Below are positions 25,741 through 34,866 of a stretch of DNA of 64,000 nucleotides, in pieces. The stretch comes from Rhodopirellula europaea 6C (GTDB lineage Bacteria > Planctomycetota > Planctomycetia > Pirellulales > Pirellulaceae): NCBI RefSeq assembly GCF_000338295.1, contig NZ_ANMO01000236.1, positions 1 through 64,000 of the forward strand. The letters run 5' to 3'. The translations under genes were made by a program, and so were the position numbers. Within the stretch, counting starts at the first letter, position 1; each line of letters opens with the position of its first letter. Below the pieces are notes generated by a model, which saw only the letters and a program-made list of their open reading frames with translations, ran no database searches and was not told where the DNA came from.

Positions 25741-26889
25741 ATGTCTCGGCATGTGGGTCCGCTTCGGTCATCGTTCTCATTGGATTTGTTTGTTGTGACA
25801 AGACGCACCGTATTGATCCTATTCGCCGTGCTGACATTCTGGATTGGCTCCGCCGATTCTAGCGCGCACGCGGATATCATCACTTTCAACGGTGGTGCGG
25901 ATGATTCGGCCGAACAAGAGCAGACCATCGATGCTGAAATTTTGGTCGAGGCTGCCGACGGCGGGGTTTTGGCTCGTTGCGATGCTGGGCGACTATGGAC
26001 GATCCAGCCGGACATGATCGTTCAACGAACGAAGCAGCCCGCGGGTCCGCCGATCGATCAAGAGACCATGGCTCGTCGGATGTTGGACGAGCTGCCAAAG
26101 GGTTTCCAGGTTTACCGGACTGCAAATTACTTGCTGCTTCATCAAGGCAACGAAGCCTACGCGAGAGACTGCGGCGTTTTGTTTGAACAGCTGCATCGCG
26201 GTTTTTTCACGTACTGGAAAAACCAGCACGTTGATCTCGAAGAGCCACGTTATCCCTTGGTCGCGCTGGTGCTCGCCAACCACAACGAGTTCTTGAAGTA
26301 CGCGAGCCAAGAAATTGGTGACACGGCGAAGAGCGTCATTGGCTACTACCACTTGGAGAGCAATCGAATGACAACGTTCCGAGTGCCAAACTTGGAACGA
26401 AACATTGCCACGATCATTCATGAGGCGACGCACCAACTGGCCTACAACTGCGGGTTGCAGACTCGGTTCGCTGACAATCCGATGTGGGTTAGCGAAGGGT
26501 TGGCGATGTTTTTCGAATCGCCCGACTTCAGCAACCCGCGTGGTTGGCGAGGGATCGGGCGAGTCAACGCGGTCAACCTGGGCCGCTTTCGACGTTATCT
26601 TTCTTCGCGCCCCGATGATTCGCTGGCGACACTTTTGTCGGATGATTCGCGATTCCGTTCCGTTTCGACGGCGGAAGACGCTTACGGTGAATCTTGGGCG
26701 TTGACGTACTTTTTGTTAAAGACACAACGGAAAGAGTTTGTGTCGTATCTGCAGAAGCTCAGCGAGTCCAAGCCTCTCGACGAAAGAACGCCTCGAGAAC
26801 GAATCGAAGATTTCGAAAGCTCGATGGACATGACCCTGGAACAGCTCGATCGCAAATTTATCACCTACATGCGACGCGTTCGCAACTGA
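25741..26889 (+). CDS. Secreted DUF1570 protein with zinc-peptidase motif
   Basis: About 382 aa from ATG 25741. The hydrophobic signal core is RRTVLILFAVLTFWIG, with a probable cleavage after SSAHA. The C-terminal half has the gluzincin-type motif IIHEATHQLAYN (H227, E228, H231 in this numbering) and a downstream Glu in WVSEGLAMFFES. This is the DUF1570 arrangement seen mostly in planctomycetes. Extracytoplasmic peptidase activity is inferred. Candidate starts are GTG 25726, ATG 25741 and GTG 25795. The last gives a compact signal peptide beginning MTRRTVLIL and leaves room for a promoter after the preceding hairpin, so it may be the true start. Confidence 0.75.
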   Translation: MSRHVGPLRSSFSLDLFVVTRRTVLILFAVLTFWIGSADSSAHADIITFNGGADDSAEQEQTIDAEILVEAADGGVLARCDAGRLWTIQPDMIVQRTKQPAGPPIDQETMARRMLDELPKGFQVYRTANYLLLHQGNEAYARDCGVLFEQLHRGFFTYWKNQHVDLEEPRYPLVALVLANHNEFLKYASQEIGDTAKSVIGYYHLESNRMTTFRVPNLERNIATIIHEATHQLAYNCGLQTRFADNPMWVSEGLAMFFESPDFSNPRGWRGIGRVNAVNLGRFRRYLSSRPDDSLATLLSDDSRFRSVSTAEDAYGESWALTYFLLKTQRKEFVSYLQKLSESKPLDERTPRERIEDFESSMDMTLEQLDRKFITYMRRVRN

Positions 26890-26893
26890 AGTG

Positions 26894-26942
26894 ATGGACG
26901 GGGCAACGAGTTCTGGAGTCCGGGACTCGTGGCCTCGTCCAT
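26894..26942. terminator. Bidirectional hairpin between DUF1570 and DUF1559 genes
   Basis: Arms 26894-26911 and 26925-26942 pair at 17 of 18 positions (one being a G-T pair) around a 13-nt loop, between two convergent genes. There is no T-run, so it may be a Rho-assisted or bidirectional stop. Confidence 0.6.
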
Positions 26943-26981
26943 TACCGATTCAGCGTCTGTTTTTCAGGCGGTCTTAGCCCG

Positions 26982-28223
26982 TTAGAACTCGCCGTTGATG
27001 ACTTCGCGAGCGGCGCGTGTTCCCAGTGCACCCCACAGTCCATAGGGGCTTTCCGATCCGGCAGCCGTTGGGCTGTCGGTTTGCCCGGACAACGCCTTGC
27101 AATACACGCACGGGACACGCGAATTGCCGGCTTCGATTGAGTCGGTGATGAACTTCACCGCGCCATCGGACATGACGACATGAACTCCGCCCATATGATA
27201 GCTGCTGGGTGGTGCAATGCCGTAGGTGTCCGAGTGCCCAACCAGGCAGACTTCTGAGTTCGGGCCGAGAATGGTGTTGAATTGCGACTGGAGCGTGTGG
27301 AAGTCCGCCCAACGCATCCCTCGCTGTGACACTGGTGCATAAACGCGAGCGTCTTCGGTCCAGAAATTGGGACGTTCGGGATCGATGAACCCGAGGTCAA
27401 AGCAACGTTTCGGATTGTTGGCGATTTGAAAGAAGCCACCTTTCGCATTGGTGAATCCGATCGTGCGGTTGTCGCGATCGTCCAAGCCTGTCGCGATTTC
27501 ACCGACCGCGATGGTGTTGCTGAGTCCGTCGGTGAAGTCACGGAAACGCATCGACTTGCGAGGCACAAAGGCACCGCGAAGTCCACATTGAGCGCGTTGC
27601 ATCGCCAAGCGTTCGTTGTATTCCCAGCGGTTTGCACTCGAGTTCCAAACCGTCACCCCATGTTCGGCTTCATAAAATCCGTCGCCGGTGCAGGCTGCGT
27701 AGTTCGTGCGGCCGAGTCCCGGCAATCCAAATCCTGGATCGCTTGGGCAACGATAGGTTGGGATCTCGGTTGCCCAGGGCGGGTATTGGATCGTCCAAGG
27801 TCGTGGTCCAAACGCGGGCCAGATGTCACCATCCGCTTCGATCAACGGGTTGCTGACCATCGACCAAATGGATTGTTGTTCGACATACGGCAGCAAGCCA
27901 ACCAGATAGGTCAGCTCCATTCGCGTGAACCCGGTGCCATCGTTCGCACTTCCACGACCGGCGGTGTTGTCGTTTTCATCGGTGGGGCCAACTCCGTGAA
28001 TCGGCAACTGATTGAAGGCGGAGTGATAGTTGTGCAGCCCCAATCCGATCTGCTTCATGTTGTTGCCGCAACTCATTCGTCGAGCGGCTTCGCGAGCGGA
28101 CTGAACCGCCGGTAGAAGCAACGCGACCAAGACGCCGATGATGGCGATCACCACCAACAGTTCGACGAGAGTGAACGCCGAGCGTTCCGAGTTGCAGCGT
28201 CGAGAGAAATGAGTGAGAAGCAT
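26982..28223 (-). CDS. DUF1559 protein with type IV prepilin-like N-terminus
   Basis: The 413-aa protein starts with a short basic leader and a prepilin methylation motif, FTLVELLVVIAIIGVLVALLLPAVQ, then SAREAARRMSCGNNMKQIGLGLHNYH. That is the diagnostic junction of the N_methyl and DUF1559 (SBP_bac_10) domains, amplified in planctomycetes. The C-terminal block (YHMGGVHVVMSDGAVKFI) is also characteristic. It is probably a pseudopilin-like envelope protein cleaved by a prepilin peptidase. Partner secretion genes are not adjacent. It is convergent with the DUF1570 gene. Confidence 0.9.
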   Translation of the reverse strand: MLLTHFSRRCNSERSAFTLVELLVVIAIIGVLVALLLPAVQSAREAARRMSCGNNMKQIGLGLHNYHSAFNQLPIHGVGPTDENDNTAGRGSANDGTGFTRMELTYLVGLLPYVEQQSIWSMVSNPLIEADGDIWPAFGPRPWTIQYPPWATEIPTYRCPSDPGFGLPGLGRTNYAACTGDGFYEAEHGVTVWNSSANRWEYNERLAMQRAQCGLRGAFVPRKSMRFRDFTDGLSNTIAVGEIATGLDDRDNRTIGFTNAKGGFFQIANNPKRCFDLGFIDPERPNFWTEDARVYAPVSQRGMRWADFHTLQSQFNTILGPNSEVCLVGHSDTYGIAPPSSYHMGGVHVVMSDGAVKFITDSIEAGNSRVPCVYCKALSGQTDSPTAAGSESPYGLWGALGTRAAREVINGEF

Positions 28224-28443
28224 GACGGATCCACAAGAAAAACGTGGGATGTGATGTCAATGCTTCCATGCATGTGCCGGGGTCGTTGTACGCATGTCGC
28301 CAGAGGTGAACAAGTAAAAATTTGCAACCCAGCAGTGGAAGCACGATCAAGCGAGCCCGCGAGGGCTTGCACGACTAGCTGACAGTCATCGAACACGCGA
28401 CAATGGGGCTTTCGTCCGTTACCGCTACCATCGAGAGAGAGTC

Positions 28444-28839
28444 ATGCGTTTGTTGTTAGGTTTAGGAATTTGTTTTGTCGCCGCCGCGGTCATGCAGTTG
28501 TCAGCCACAGGAGCTGAGGAAGAAGTGTCCAAGAAAACGCTCCGCCACGTCGTGATGTTTGGTTTTAAAGAGGCCAGTTCGGACGCAGACGTCCAAAAGG
28601 TCGTCGACGCGTTTCGCAATTTGCCCAACGAAATTCCTGAGATTGCGGACTTCGAATTCGGCACCAACAATTCGCCCGAGGGTCTCAATGACGGGCTGAC
28701 TCATTGTTTCCTGGTGACCTTCAACAATGAGAAGGATCGCGAGACGTACCTGCCGCACCCAGCACACAAGGCGTTCGTCGAGGTGCTGAAGCCTCACCTC
28801 GAAAAAGTGGTCGTTATCGATTATTGGGCCGATAAGTAG
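28444..28839 (+). CDS. Exported Dabb (stress-responsive A/B barrel) domain protein
   Basis: The 131-aa protein has a signal peptide (LLLGLGICFVAAAVMQLSATGA) followed by a Dabb domain: LRHVVMFGFKEASSDADVQKVVDAF at the start and a PAHKAFVEVLKPHLEKVVVIDYW C-terminal strand-helix. Dabb proteins are small dimeric barrels of unknown or varied function. Exported versions are frequent in planctomycetes. It is followed by a perfect terminator at 28944. Confidence 0.85.
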   Translation: MRLLLGLGICFVAAAVMQLSATGAEEEVSKKTLRHVVMFGFKEASSDADVQKVVDAFRNLPNEIPEIADFEFGTNNSPEGLNDGLTHCFLVTFNNEKDRETYLPHPAHKAFVEVLKPHLEKVVVIDYWADK

Positions 28840-28943
28840 TCCGGTTGATGACGTTCCAGACTGGTCAATGAGGTTCCATCCGCCCAACTTGGCGGATTTC
28901 GAGCTGCCCTTGATCGGTTTTGGTTGCAGCCCGAAAAATTCAG

Positions 28944-28986
28944 AAAAGCCCGGCAATTGCGGTCCAAAACAGCTGCCGGGCTTTTT
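28944..28986 (+). terminator. Terminator after the Dabb gene
   Basis: A 12-bp perfect stem (28944-28955 with 28974-28985), an 18-nt loop and five T at the end. The left arm starts with four A, so it could also work on the minus strand. Confidence 0.85.
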
Positions 28987-29111
28987 CGTTGACCTATCGC
29001 ATCGGGGCCGAGCGGCTGAACGCTTGACCAAATTTGCATCCGTGGCTATTCTCCGTCATCAATCCGGCTAAGGGTGGCCGGACGCATCATAAGGAAATTT
29101 AATACAGCAGG

Positions 29112-30089
29112 TTGTCGTTGCAGTTTCGTACGCTTGAATTGTTCTGTCGTGTCGCAGATCACCGTAGCTTTTCCAAGGCCGCGGTTGATTGCGGATTGAC
29201 CCAGAGCGCGGTCAGTCAAGCCATCAGTGGATTGGAAGAATCCGTTGGGGCGTGTCTGATTGATCGCTCGAGTCGACCATTGGGTTTGACTGAAGCGGGC
29301 GAGATTTACCTGTGCGGCGTCCGCGACGTGATCCGCCAATACAACGAACTGGAGCAGCGCGTCCGGTTCCGAGGCGAGCGATTGACGGGCAGCGTCACCG
29401 TTGGCGCGATCTATTCGGTCGGTCTGAGCTACATGCCCGAAGCCACCAAGGTCTTCGAGACTCAGCATCCTGATGTCAAAGTTCGAACCGAGTTCGGAAG
29501 CAGCCAACGCGTCGTGCAAATGGTGCTCGATGGTGGCGTCGAATTCGGTCTGGTGAGTTTCCCTCGCAGCACAAAAGCTTTGGGCACCATTCCTTGGCAA
29601 TCCGAGCCGATGCGTTTGGTGTGTTCCGACGACCACCCCTTCGCTAAGCGAACAGAAGTCTCCGCGTCGGAACTCAGTGGCATGGAGATGGTTGGTTTTG
29701 AGCGAGGGTTGGTGCTGCGTCAGGCCATCGATCAGTGTTTAAAACGAGCCGGAATCTCGGTTGTGACTCAGATGGAGTTCGACAACGCGGATTCGATGGT
29801 GCGTGCCATTCAAGCGAACCGAGGTTTGGGAATTGTTCCCGAGGCGGCGGTCCGACGCGAAACGGCCAACGGGACCTTACGCGTGGTCGCTTGTCCCGAA
29901 ATTCAGATGGTCCGACCACTTGGGATCATCTTTCGCCGCAGCAGCAAGCTCAGTCGCGCGGCAATTGAATTGGGATCACTTCTTCTGGGGCGGGAGATGG
30001 AACCTGAACTGAGAACCAAATCAGAAGCTGCGAAAGCAGATCGAAAGAAAAATCAAACCAAAGACCGGGCGGTCTCGGTCGTCGCATGA
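29112..30089 (+). CDS. LysR-family transcriptional regulator
   Basis: The 325-aa protein has the LysR winged-helix N-terminus (FRTLELFCRVADHRSFSKAA, then LTQSAVSQAISGLEESVG) and a substrate-binding domain (GSVTVGAIYSVGLSYMPEA, LVCSDDHPFA, NRGLGIVPEAAVRRE). The C-terminus is Lys/Glu-rich and atypical. The start is non-ATG (TTG 29112 or TTG 29118). It lies 67 bp upstream of gltB on the same strand. GltC, which controls glutamate synthase in Bacillus, is also a LysR protein next to its target, so control of gltBD is a reasonable guess. The effector is unknown. Confidence 0.85.
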   Translation: MSLQFRTLELFCRVADHRSFSKAAVDCGLTQSAVSQAISGLEESVGACLIDRSSRPLGLTEAGEIYLCGVRDVIRQYNELEQRVRFRGERLTGSVTVGAIYSVGLSYMPEATKVFETQHPDVKVRTEFGSSQRVVQMVLDGGVEFGLVSFPRSTKALGTIPWQSEPMRLVCSDDHPFAKRTEVSASELSGMEMVGFERGLVLRQAIDQCLKRAGISVVTQMEFDNADSMVRAIQANRGLGIVPEAAVRRETANGTLRVVACPEIQMVRPLGIIFRRSSKLSRAAIELGSLLLGREMEPELRTKSEAAKADRKKNQTKDRAVSVVA

Positions 30090-30156
30090 TCCGCGACTCA
30101 GACTCAAACGCCCCTTCATAGTCCACACATTCCCTCATCCCCAAGTTGTTTCAGTT

Positions 30157-33100
30157 ATGACCAAGCAACCTTTATTTCACCTGCCGCCGGCCCAAGGACT
30201 GTACAACCCTGAGCACGAAAAGGATGCGTGTGGCGTTGGATTTGTTGCCCATATCAAAGGGGCACCCAGTCATCAAATCGTGATCGATGCCGATACGATT
30301 TTGCAAAACATGGACCACCGTGGTGCCTGTGGCTGCGAGCCCAACACCGGCGACGGTTCAGGAATCATGTGTGGCTTGCCTCACAAGTTTTTGCAAAAGG
30401 TCGCCAAAGCAGATCTCGGTGTCGAATTGCCCGAAGAAGGCAAGTTCTCGGCTGGTTTGATCTTCTTGCCAACCGACGAAGCCGAACGAAAGATCTGCAA
30501 AGACACGATCGCTCGTTTGATCGAAGAAACCGGTCAGAAATTGATCGGCTGGCGCGATGTGCCACAAGAAACGGACGCCGCCGACGTTGGCCCAACGGCT
30601 CGTCAGAGCGAACCTGTCATCGAACAGTTGTTCGTCGGTGCGGCAGACGGTCTGAGCAATCTGGAGTTCGAGCGTCAGCTTTACTTGATCCGCAAGCAAG
30701 CCAGTCACGAACTGCGCGGCGGTACGAAGATCAAGCAAGCCTTGATGTTCTACGTCTGTTCGTTGTCGACCAAGGTCATCATCTACAAGGGCATGCTCAC
30801 GCCGGCCCAAGTGATGCCTTACTTCCCCGATCTTCGTGACGAAGATTTCGAGACGCACTTGGCGATGGTCCACAGTCGTTTCTCGACCAACACGTTCCCA
30901 AGTTGGGACCGTGCTCAGCCGCTTCGTTTCATGAGCCACAACGGCGAAATCAACACGCTTCGCGGCAACGCGAACTGGATGCGTGCTCGTGAAGGCACGG
31001 CCGCCAGCGAAATCTACGGTGACGAACTGAAGAAGTTGTTCCCCGTTGTCGAGCCTCACTTGAGCGACTCGGGAACGTTCGACAACGTGCTTGAGTTCTT
31101 GCTGATGAACGGCCGCACGCTGCAAGAAGCCATCATGATGATGGTTCCTGAAGCTTGGCAAAAGCACGAAACGATGCCAGAAGAAAAGCGTGCTTTCTAC
31201 GAGTACTTCAGTTGCTTGATGGAACCTTGGGACGGCCCGGCTTCCATTGCTTTCACCGACGGAAAGTGCATCGGTGCGACGCTCGACCGCAACGGGCTGC
31301 GTCCAAGTCGTTACTACATCACCCACGACGATCGCGTGATCATGGCCAGCGAAGTCGGTGTATTGCCTGTCGACCCATCGATCGTTCGCGAAAAAGGTCG
31401 TTTGCAGCCGGGCAAGATGTTCTTGATCGACTTCGAAGCGGGACGTTTGATCCCTGACGAAGAACTCAAAGCCGACTTCGCTCGCAAAAAGCCTTATGGC
31501 AAATGGCTCAAGCAACAACGCATTCGCTTGGCCGACTTGCACCCCGAAGCCGAAGGTCACGGGTTCGACGGCGACACCTTGCTGCCACGTATGCAAGCGT
31601 TTGGTTACACCGCCGAAACGATGAACTTCATGCTGCGTCCGTTGGTCGAGCAACTGCGTGACCCAGTCGGCTCGATGGGCAATGACTCGGCGCTCGCTTG
31701 TTTGTCCGACAAGCCACGGATGATCTATGACTATTTCAAGCAACTGTTTGCACAGGTGACCAACCCCGCGATCGACTCGATTCGCGAAGAAGTCATCATG
31801 TCGCTGGAGTGCTACATCGGTCCCGAGCAAAACTTGCTCGCCGCGACTCCAGAGCACTGTCACCGGTTGTTGATCGATCATCCGATTTTGACCAACGAAG
31901 AAGTCGCCGCTCTCAAGCATGTCGACCACGAGCGTTGGCACAGCCGCGTAATCGACACGACCTTCGATCGTTCCGAAGGCAAGGCTGGTCTGACGAAGAC
32001 TTTGGATCGGATTTGTGTTGAAGCCGAAGCGGCCGTCGATGAAGGTTTGCAAATCATCGTCTTGAGCGATCGCGATGTTTCGCACGACCGTGTGCCCGTC
32101 AGCATGCTGTTGGCCACCGGTGCGGTTCACCATCACTTGGTCGCTAAAGCCAAGCGGACTCGTGTCGGGATTGCCGTCGAAACCGGTGAAGCTCGCGAAG
32201 TGCATCATCACTGCTTGCTGATTGGTTACGGTGCCGATGCGATCAACCCGTACCTCGCATTCGAAGCGTTGTGGCAAGCCCACCGCGACGGCTTGATGTC
32301 GCCCACATTGGACGACGACAAGATCGTTGCCGCGTACCGAAAGGGTGTCGCCAAAGGCATGCTGAAGGTCATGGCCAAGATGGGCATCAGTACCCTGCAA
32401 AGCTACAAGGGTGCTCAGATCTTCGAAGCGTTGGGCCTCCGCGATGAAGTCATTAACCGTTGCTTCGTTGGCACTGCCAGCCGCATCCAAGGGGTGACGT
32501 TCGATGTCATCGCGGAAGAAACACTGCGTCGTCACAAACTTGGTTTCCCCGACAAAGAATCCGATCGTCTGACTCAATTACCGAACCTAGGTGAATTCCA
32601 CTGGCGTGCTGAAGGTGAAAAGCACGCTTGGAGTCCCCAAGCGATCAGCTCGCTGCAAATCGCGGCTCGCAACAACAACGAAGATGCGTACTGGAAGTTC
32701 TCGCACGAAATCAACGAGGACAACCGAACGCGTTGCACACTGCGTGGATTGCTGGACTTCAAGGAAGGCGTTGGCGGACCCGCGTTGCCTTTGGACGAAG
32801 TTCAATCGGCCAAAGACATTGTCAAACGATTCTGCACAGGGGCGATGAGCCTCGGCAGCATCAGCGCCGAATCGCACGAAACGCTCGCTGTTGCAATGAA
32901 TCGTTTGGGCGGCAAAAGCAACACCGGTGAGGGTGGCGAAGATCCAAAACGCTTCCAACCACTGCCCAATGGCGACACCAAGCGATCCGCAATCAAGCAA
33001 ATCGCATCGGGGCGTTTTGGCGTCACAATTGAATACTTGACCAACGCGGATGAACTGCAAATCAAGGTCTCGCAAGGTGCCAAGCCCGGCGAAGGCGGCG

Positions 33101-34722
33101 AGTTGCCCGGCAAGAAAGTCGACAACTACATCGCCAGTATTCGTTACAGCACACCGGGTGTGGGACTGATCAGTCCTCCGCCTCACCACGACATTTACTC
33201 GATCGAGGATTTGGCTCAGCTGATCCATGATTTGAAGAACAGCAACCCATCGGCACGTGTGAGCGTGAAGTTGGTCAGCGAAGTGGGCGTCGGTGTGATT
33301 GCATCGGGTGTTGCCAAGGCTCACGCCGACCACATCCTGATCTCCGGTGACACCGGTGGAACGGGGGCATCGCCGTTGACCAGCATCAAGCACGCCGGAT
33401 TGCCGTGGGAACTCGGGATCGCTGAAACGCACCAAGTCTTGGTGCTCAACGATCTCCGCAGCCGCGTGGTACTGCAAACCGATGGCGGTTTGAAAACCGG
33501 ACGCGACGTCGTCATCGCTGCGTTGCTCGGAGCCGAAGAGTTTGGCTTCTCAACCGCACCGTTGATCACGCTCGGCTGCATCATGATGCGGAAGTGTCAC
33601 TTGAATACTTGCCCGGTCGGCATCGCGACTCAGGACCCTGAACTCCGCAAGATGTTCTCAGGCAAACCAGAGCACGTGGTGAACTACTTGTTCATGGTCG
33701 CCGAGGAAGCTCGCCGCATCATGGCGCGACTTGGTTTCCGCACGATCGACGAAATGGTTGGTCGCAGCGATGTGTTGTCGACCGACGACGCGATCAAACA
33801 CTGGAAGAGCGATGGGTTGGATTTGACCTCCGTCCTCAGTCCCGCGCAGCGTCCTCACGACAAGGTCGAAGTGATCTGCACGCGTGGCCAAGATCACGGT
33901 CTGGAAAAATCACTCGACATGACCAAGTTGGTCGCCGAAGCGATGCCAGCGATCGAAAACGGCGAATCGGTTCGCATCACGTCGCCGATCATCAACATCA
34001 ACCGGACCGTCGGAACGATCTTGTCGCACGAGATCGCCAAACGACACGGACAAGCCGGCTTGCCCGACGACACCATCCACATTGATCTGACGGGGTCCGC
34101 GGGCCAAAGCCTCGGTGCGTTCCTCGCTCACGGTGTCACGATTGAACTGGAAGGCGACGCGAACGATTACGTCGGCAAAGGTTTGTCTGGCGGACGCATC
34201 ATGGTCTACCCGCCTCGCGAAAGCACATTCGATGCTGCCAACGAAATCATCGTCGGCAACGTTTGTCTGTACGGTGCGACCAGCGGCGAAGCCTACTTCA
34301 GTGGCCGGGCGGCAGAGCGTTTCTGTGTCCGAAACAGTGGTGCTCGCACCGTCGTTGAAGGCGTCGGGGACCACGGTTGTGAATACATGACTGGCGGACG
34401 CGTGGTGTGTCTCGGTGAAACCGGACGCAACTTCGCGGCAGGGATGTCGGGCGGGATCGCTTACATCTGGGATCGCAAGGGCGACTTCAACCTTCACTGC
34501 AACTTGGCCACCGTCGAGTTGGAAAAGATCGAAGGCGAAGCGGAACTCGCGGATGTCAAAGGCATGATCGAGAAGCACCACGAGTACACCAAGAGTGCGT
34601 TGGCTGCGGAAGCCTTGGCGGACTTTGACACGTTCGTGTCGCAGTGCGTCAAAGTCATGCCAACGGACTACAAACGCGTGCTGGCTGAAATGGCTGCCGA
34701 GAAAGACGCGGTCAGCGTCTGA
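30157..34722 (+). CDS. gltB: Glutamate synthase large (alpha) subunit
   Basis: The 1521-aa NADPH-type GOGAT alpha chain makes glutamate from glutamine and 2-oxoglutarate. The class II glutaminase nucleophile is C25 (EKDACGVGFVAHIKG), so 24 residues should be removed by maturation. The FMN-binding synthase domain holds the motif HADHILISGDTGGTGASPLTS. The 3Fe-4S cysteines are in LGCIMMRKCHLNTCPVG (about 1140-1151). The C-terminal part is the GXGXG beta-helix domain (YGATSGEAYFSGRAAERF). The length matches bacterial GltB. It is followed by gltD with a 144-bp gap containing a hairpin. Confidence 0.97.
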   Translation: MTKQPLFHLPPAQGLYNPEHEKDACGVGFVAHIKGAPSHQIVIDADTILQNMDHRGACGCEPNTGDGSGIMCGLPHKFLQKVAKADLGVELPEEGKFSAGLIFLPTDEAERKICKDTIARLIEETGQKLIGWRDVPQETDAADVGPTARQSEPVIEQLFVGAADGLSNLEFERQLYLIRKQASHELRGGTKIKQALMFYVCSLSTKVIIYKGMLTPAQVMPYFPDLRDEDFETHLAMVHSRFSTNTFPSWDRAQPLRFMSHNGEINTLRGNANWMRAREGTAASEIYGDELKKLFPVVEPHLSDSGTFDNVLEFLLMNGRTLQEAIMMMVPEAWQKHETMPEEKRAFYEYFSCLMEPWDGPASIAFTDGKCIGATLDRNGLRPSRYYITHDDRVIMASEVGVLPVDPSIVREKGRLQPGKMFLIDFEAGRLIPDEELKADFARKKPYGKWLKQQRIRLADLHPEAEGHGFDGDTLLPRMQAFGYTAETMNFMLRPLVEQLRDPVGSMGNDSALACLSDKPRMIYDYFKQLFAQVTNPAIDSIREEVIMSLECYIGPEQNLLAATPEHCHRLLIDHPILTNEEVAALKHVDHERWHSRVIDTTFDRSEGKAGLTKTLDRICVEAEAAVDEGLQIIVLSDRDVSHDRVPVSMLLATGAVHHHLVAKAKRTRVGIAVETGEAREVHHHCLLIGYGADAINPYLAFEALWQAHRDGLMSPTLDDDKIVAAYRKGVAKGMLKVMAKMGISTLQSYKGAQIFEALGLRDEVINRCFVGTASRIQGVTFDVIAEETLRRHKLGFPDKESDRLTQLPNLGEFHWRAEGEKHAWSPQAISSLQIAARNNNEDAYWKFSHEINEDNRTRCTLRGLLDFKEGVGGPALPLDEVQSAKDIVKRFCTGAMSLGSISAESHETLAVAMNRLGGKSNTGEGGEDPKRFQPLPNGDTKRSAIKQIASGRFGVTIEYLTNADELQIKVSQGAKPGEGGELPGKKVDNYIASIRYSTPGVGLISPPPHHDIYSIEDLAQLIHDLKNSNPSARVSVKLVSEVGVGVIASGVAKAHADHILISGDTGGTGASPLTSIKHAGLPWELGIAETHQVLVLNDLRSRVVLQTDGGLKTGRDVVIAALLGAEEFGFSTAPLITLGCIMMRKCHLNTCPVGIATQDPELRKMFSGKPEHVVNYLFMVAEEARRIMARLGFRTIDEMVGRSDVLSTDDAIKHWKSDGLDLTSVLSPAQRPHDKVEVICTRGQDHGLEKSLDMTKLVAEAMPAIENGESVRITSPIININRTVGTILSHEIAKRHGQAGLPDDTIHIDLTGSAGQSLGAFLAHGVTIELEGDANDYVGKGLSGGRIMVYPPRESTFDAANEIIVGNVCLYGATSGEAYFSGRAAERFCVRNSGARTVVEGVGDHGCEYMTGGRVVCLGETGRNFAAGMSGGIAYIWDRKGDFNLHCNLATVELEKIEGEAELADVKGMIEKHHEYTKSALAAEALADFDTFVSQCVKVMPTDYKRVLAEMAAEKDAVSV

Positions 34723-34768
34723 AAATGACGGCACCCATCGCTTGCTTTGCAAAGCGATTGAAAACGAT

Positions 34769-34793
34769 CGGGCGAAGCGAATCGCTTCGCCCG
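34769..34793 (+). repeat. Perfect 11-bp hairpin in the gltB-gltD gap
   Basis: The stem is 34769-34779 with 34783-34793 and the loop 3 nt. A palindrome GCTTTGCAAAGC (34744-34755) lies just upstream. There is no T-run. It may stabilise the gltB 3' end or lower gltD expression relative to gltB. Confidence 0.6.
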
Positions 34794-34866
34794 GCACGCG
34801 TGGCCATCGCCGCGAATACCCACCCCATATCAACCGTACACATCACCCAATTTTGAGGACTCTGCC

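Noticed and set aside
30358-32577. 739-codon open frame antisense to gltB
   Set aside because: It lies fully inside gltB on the opposite strand. Its translation is low in complexity and matches no family, which is typical of antisense frames in high-GC coding DNA.
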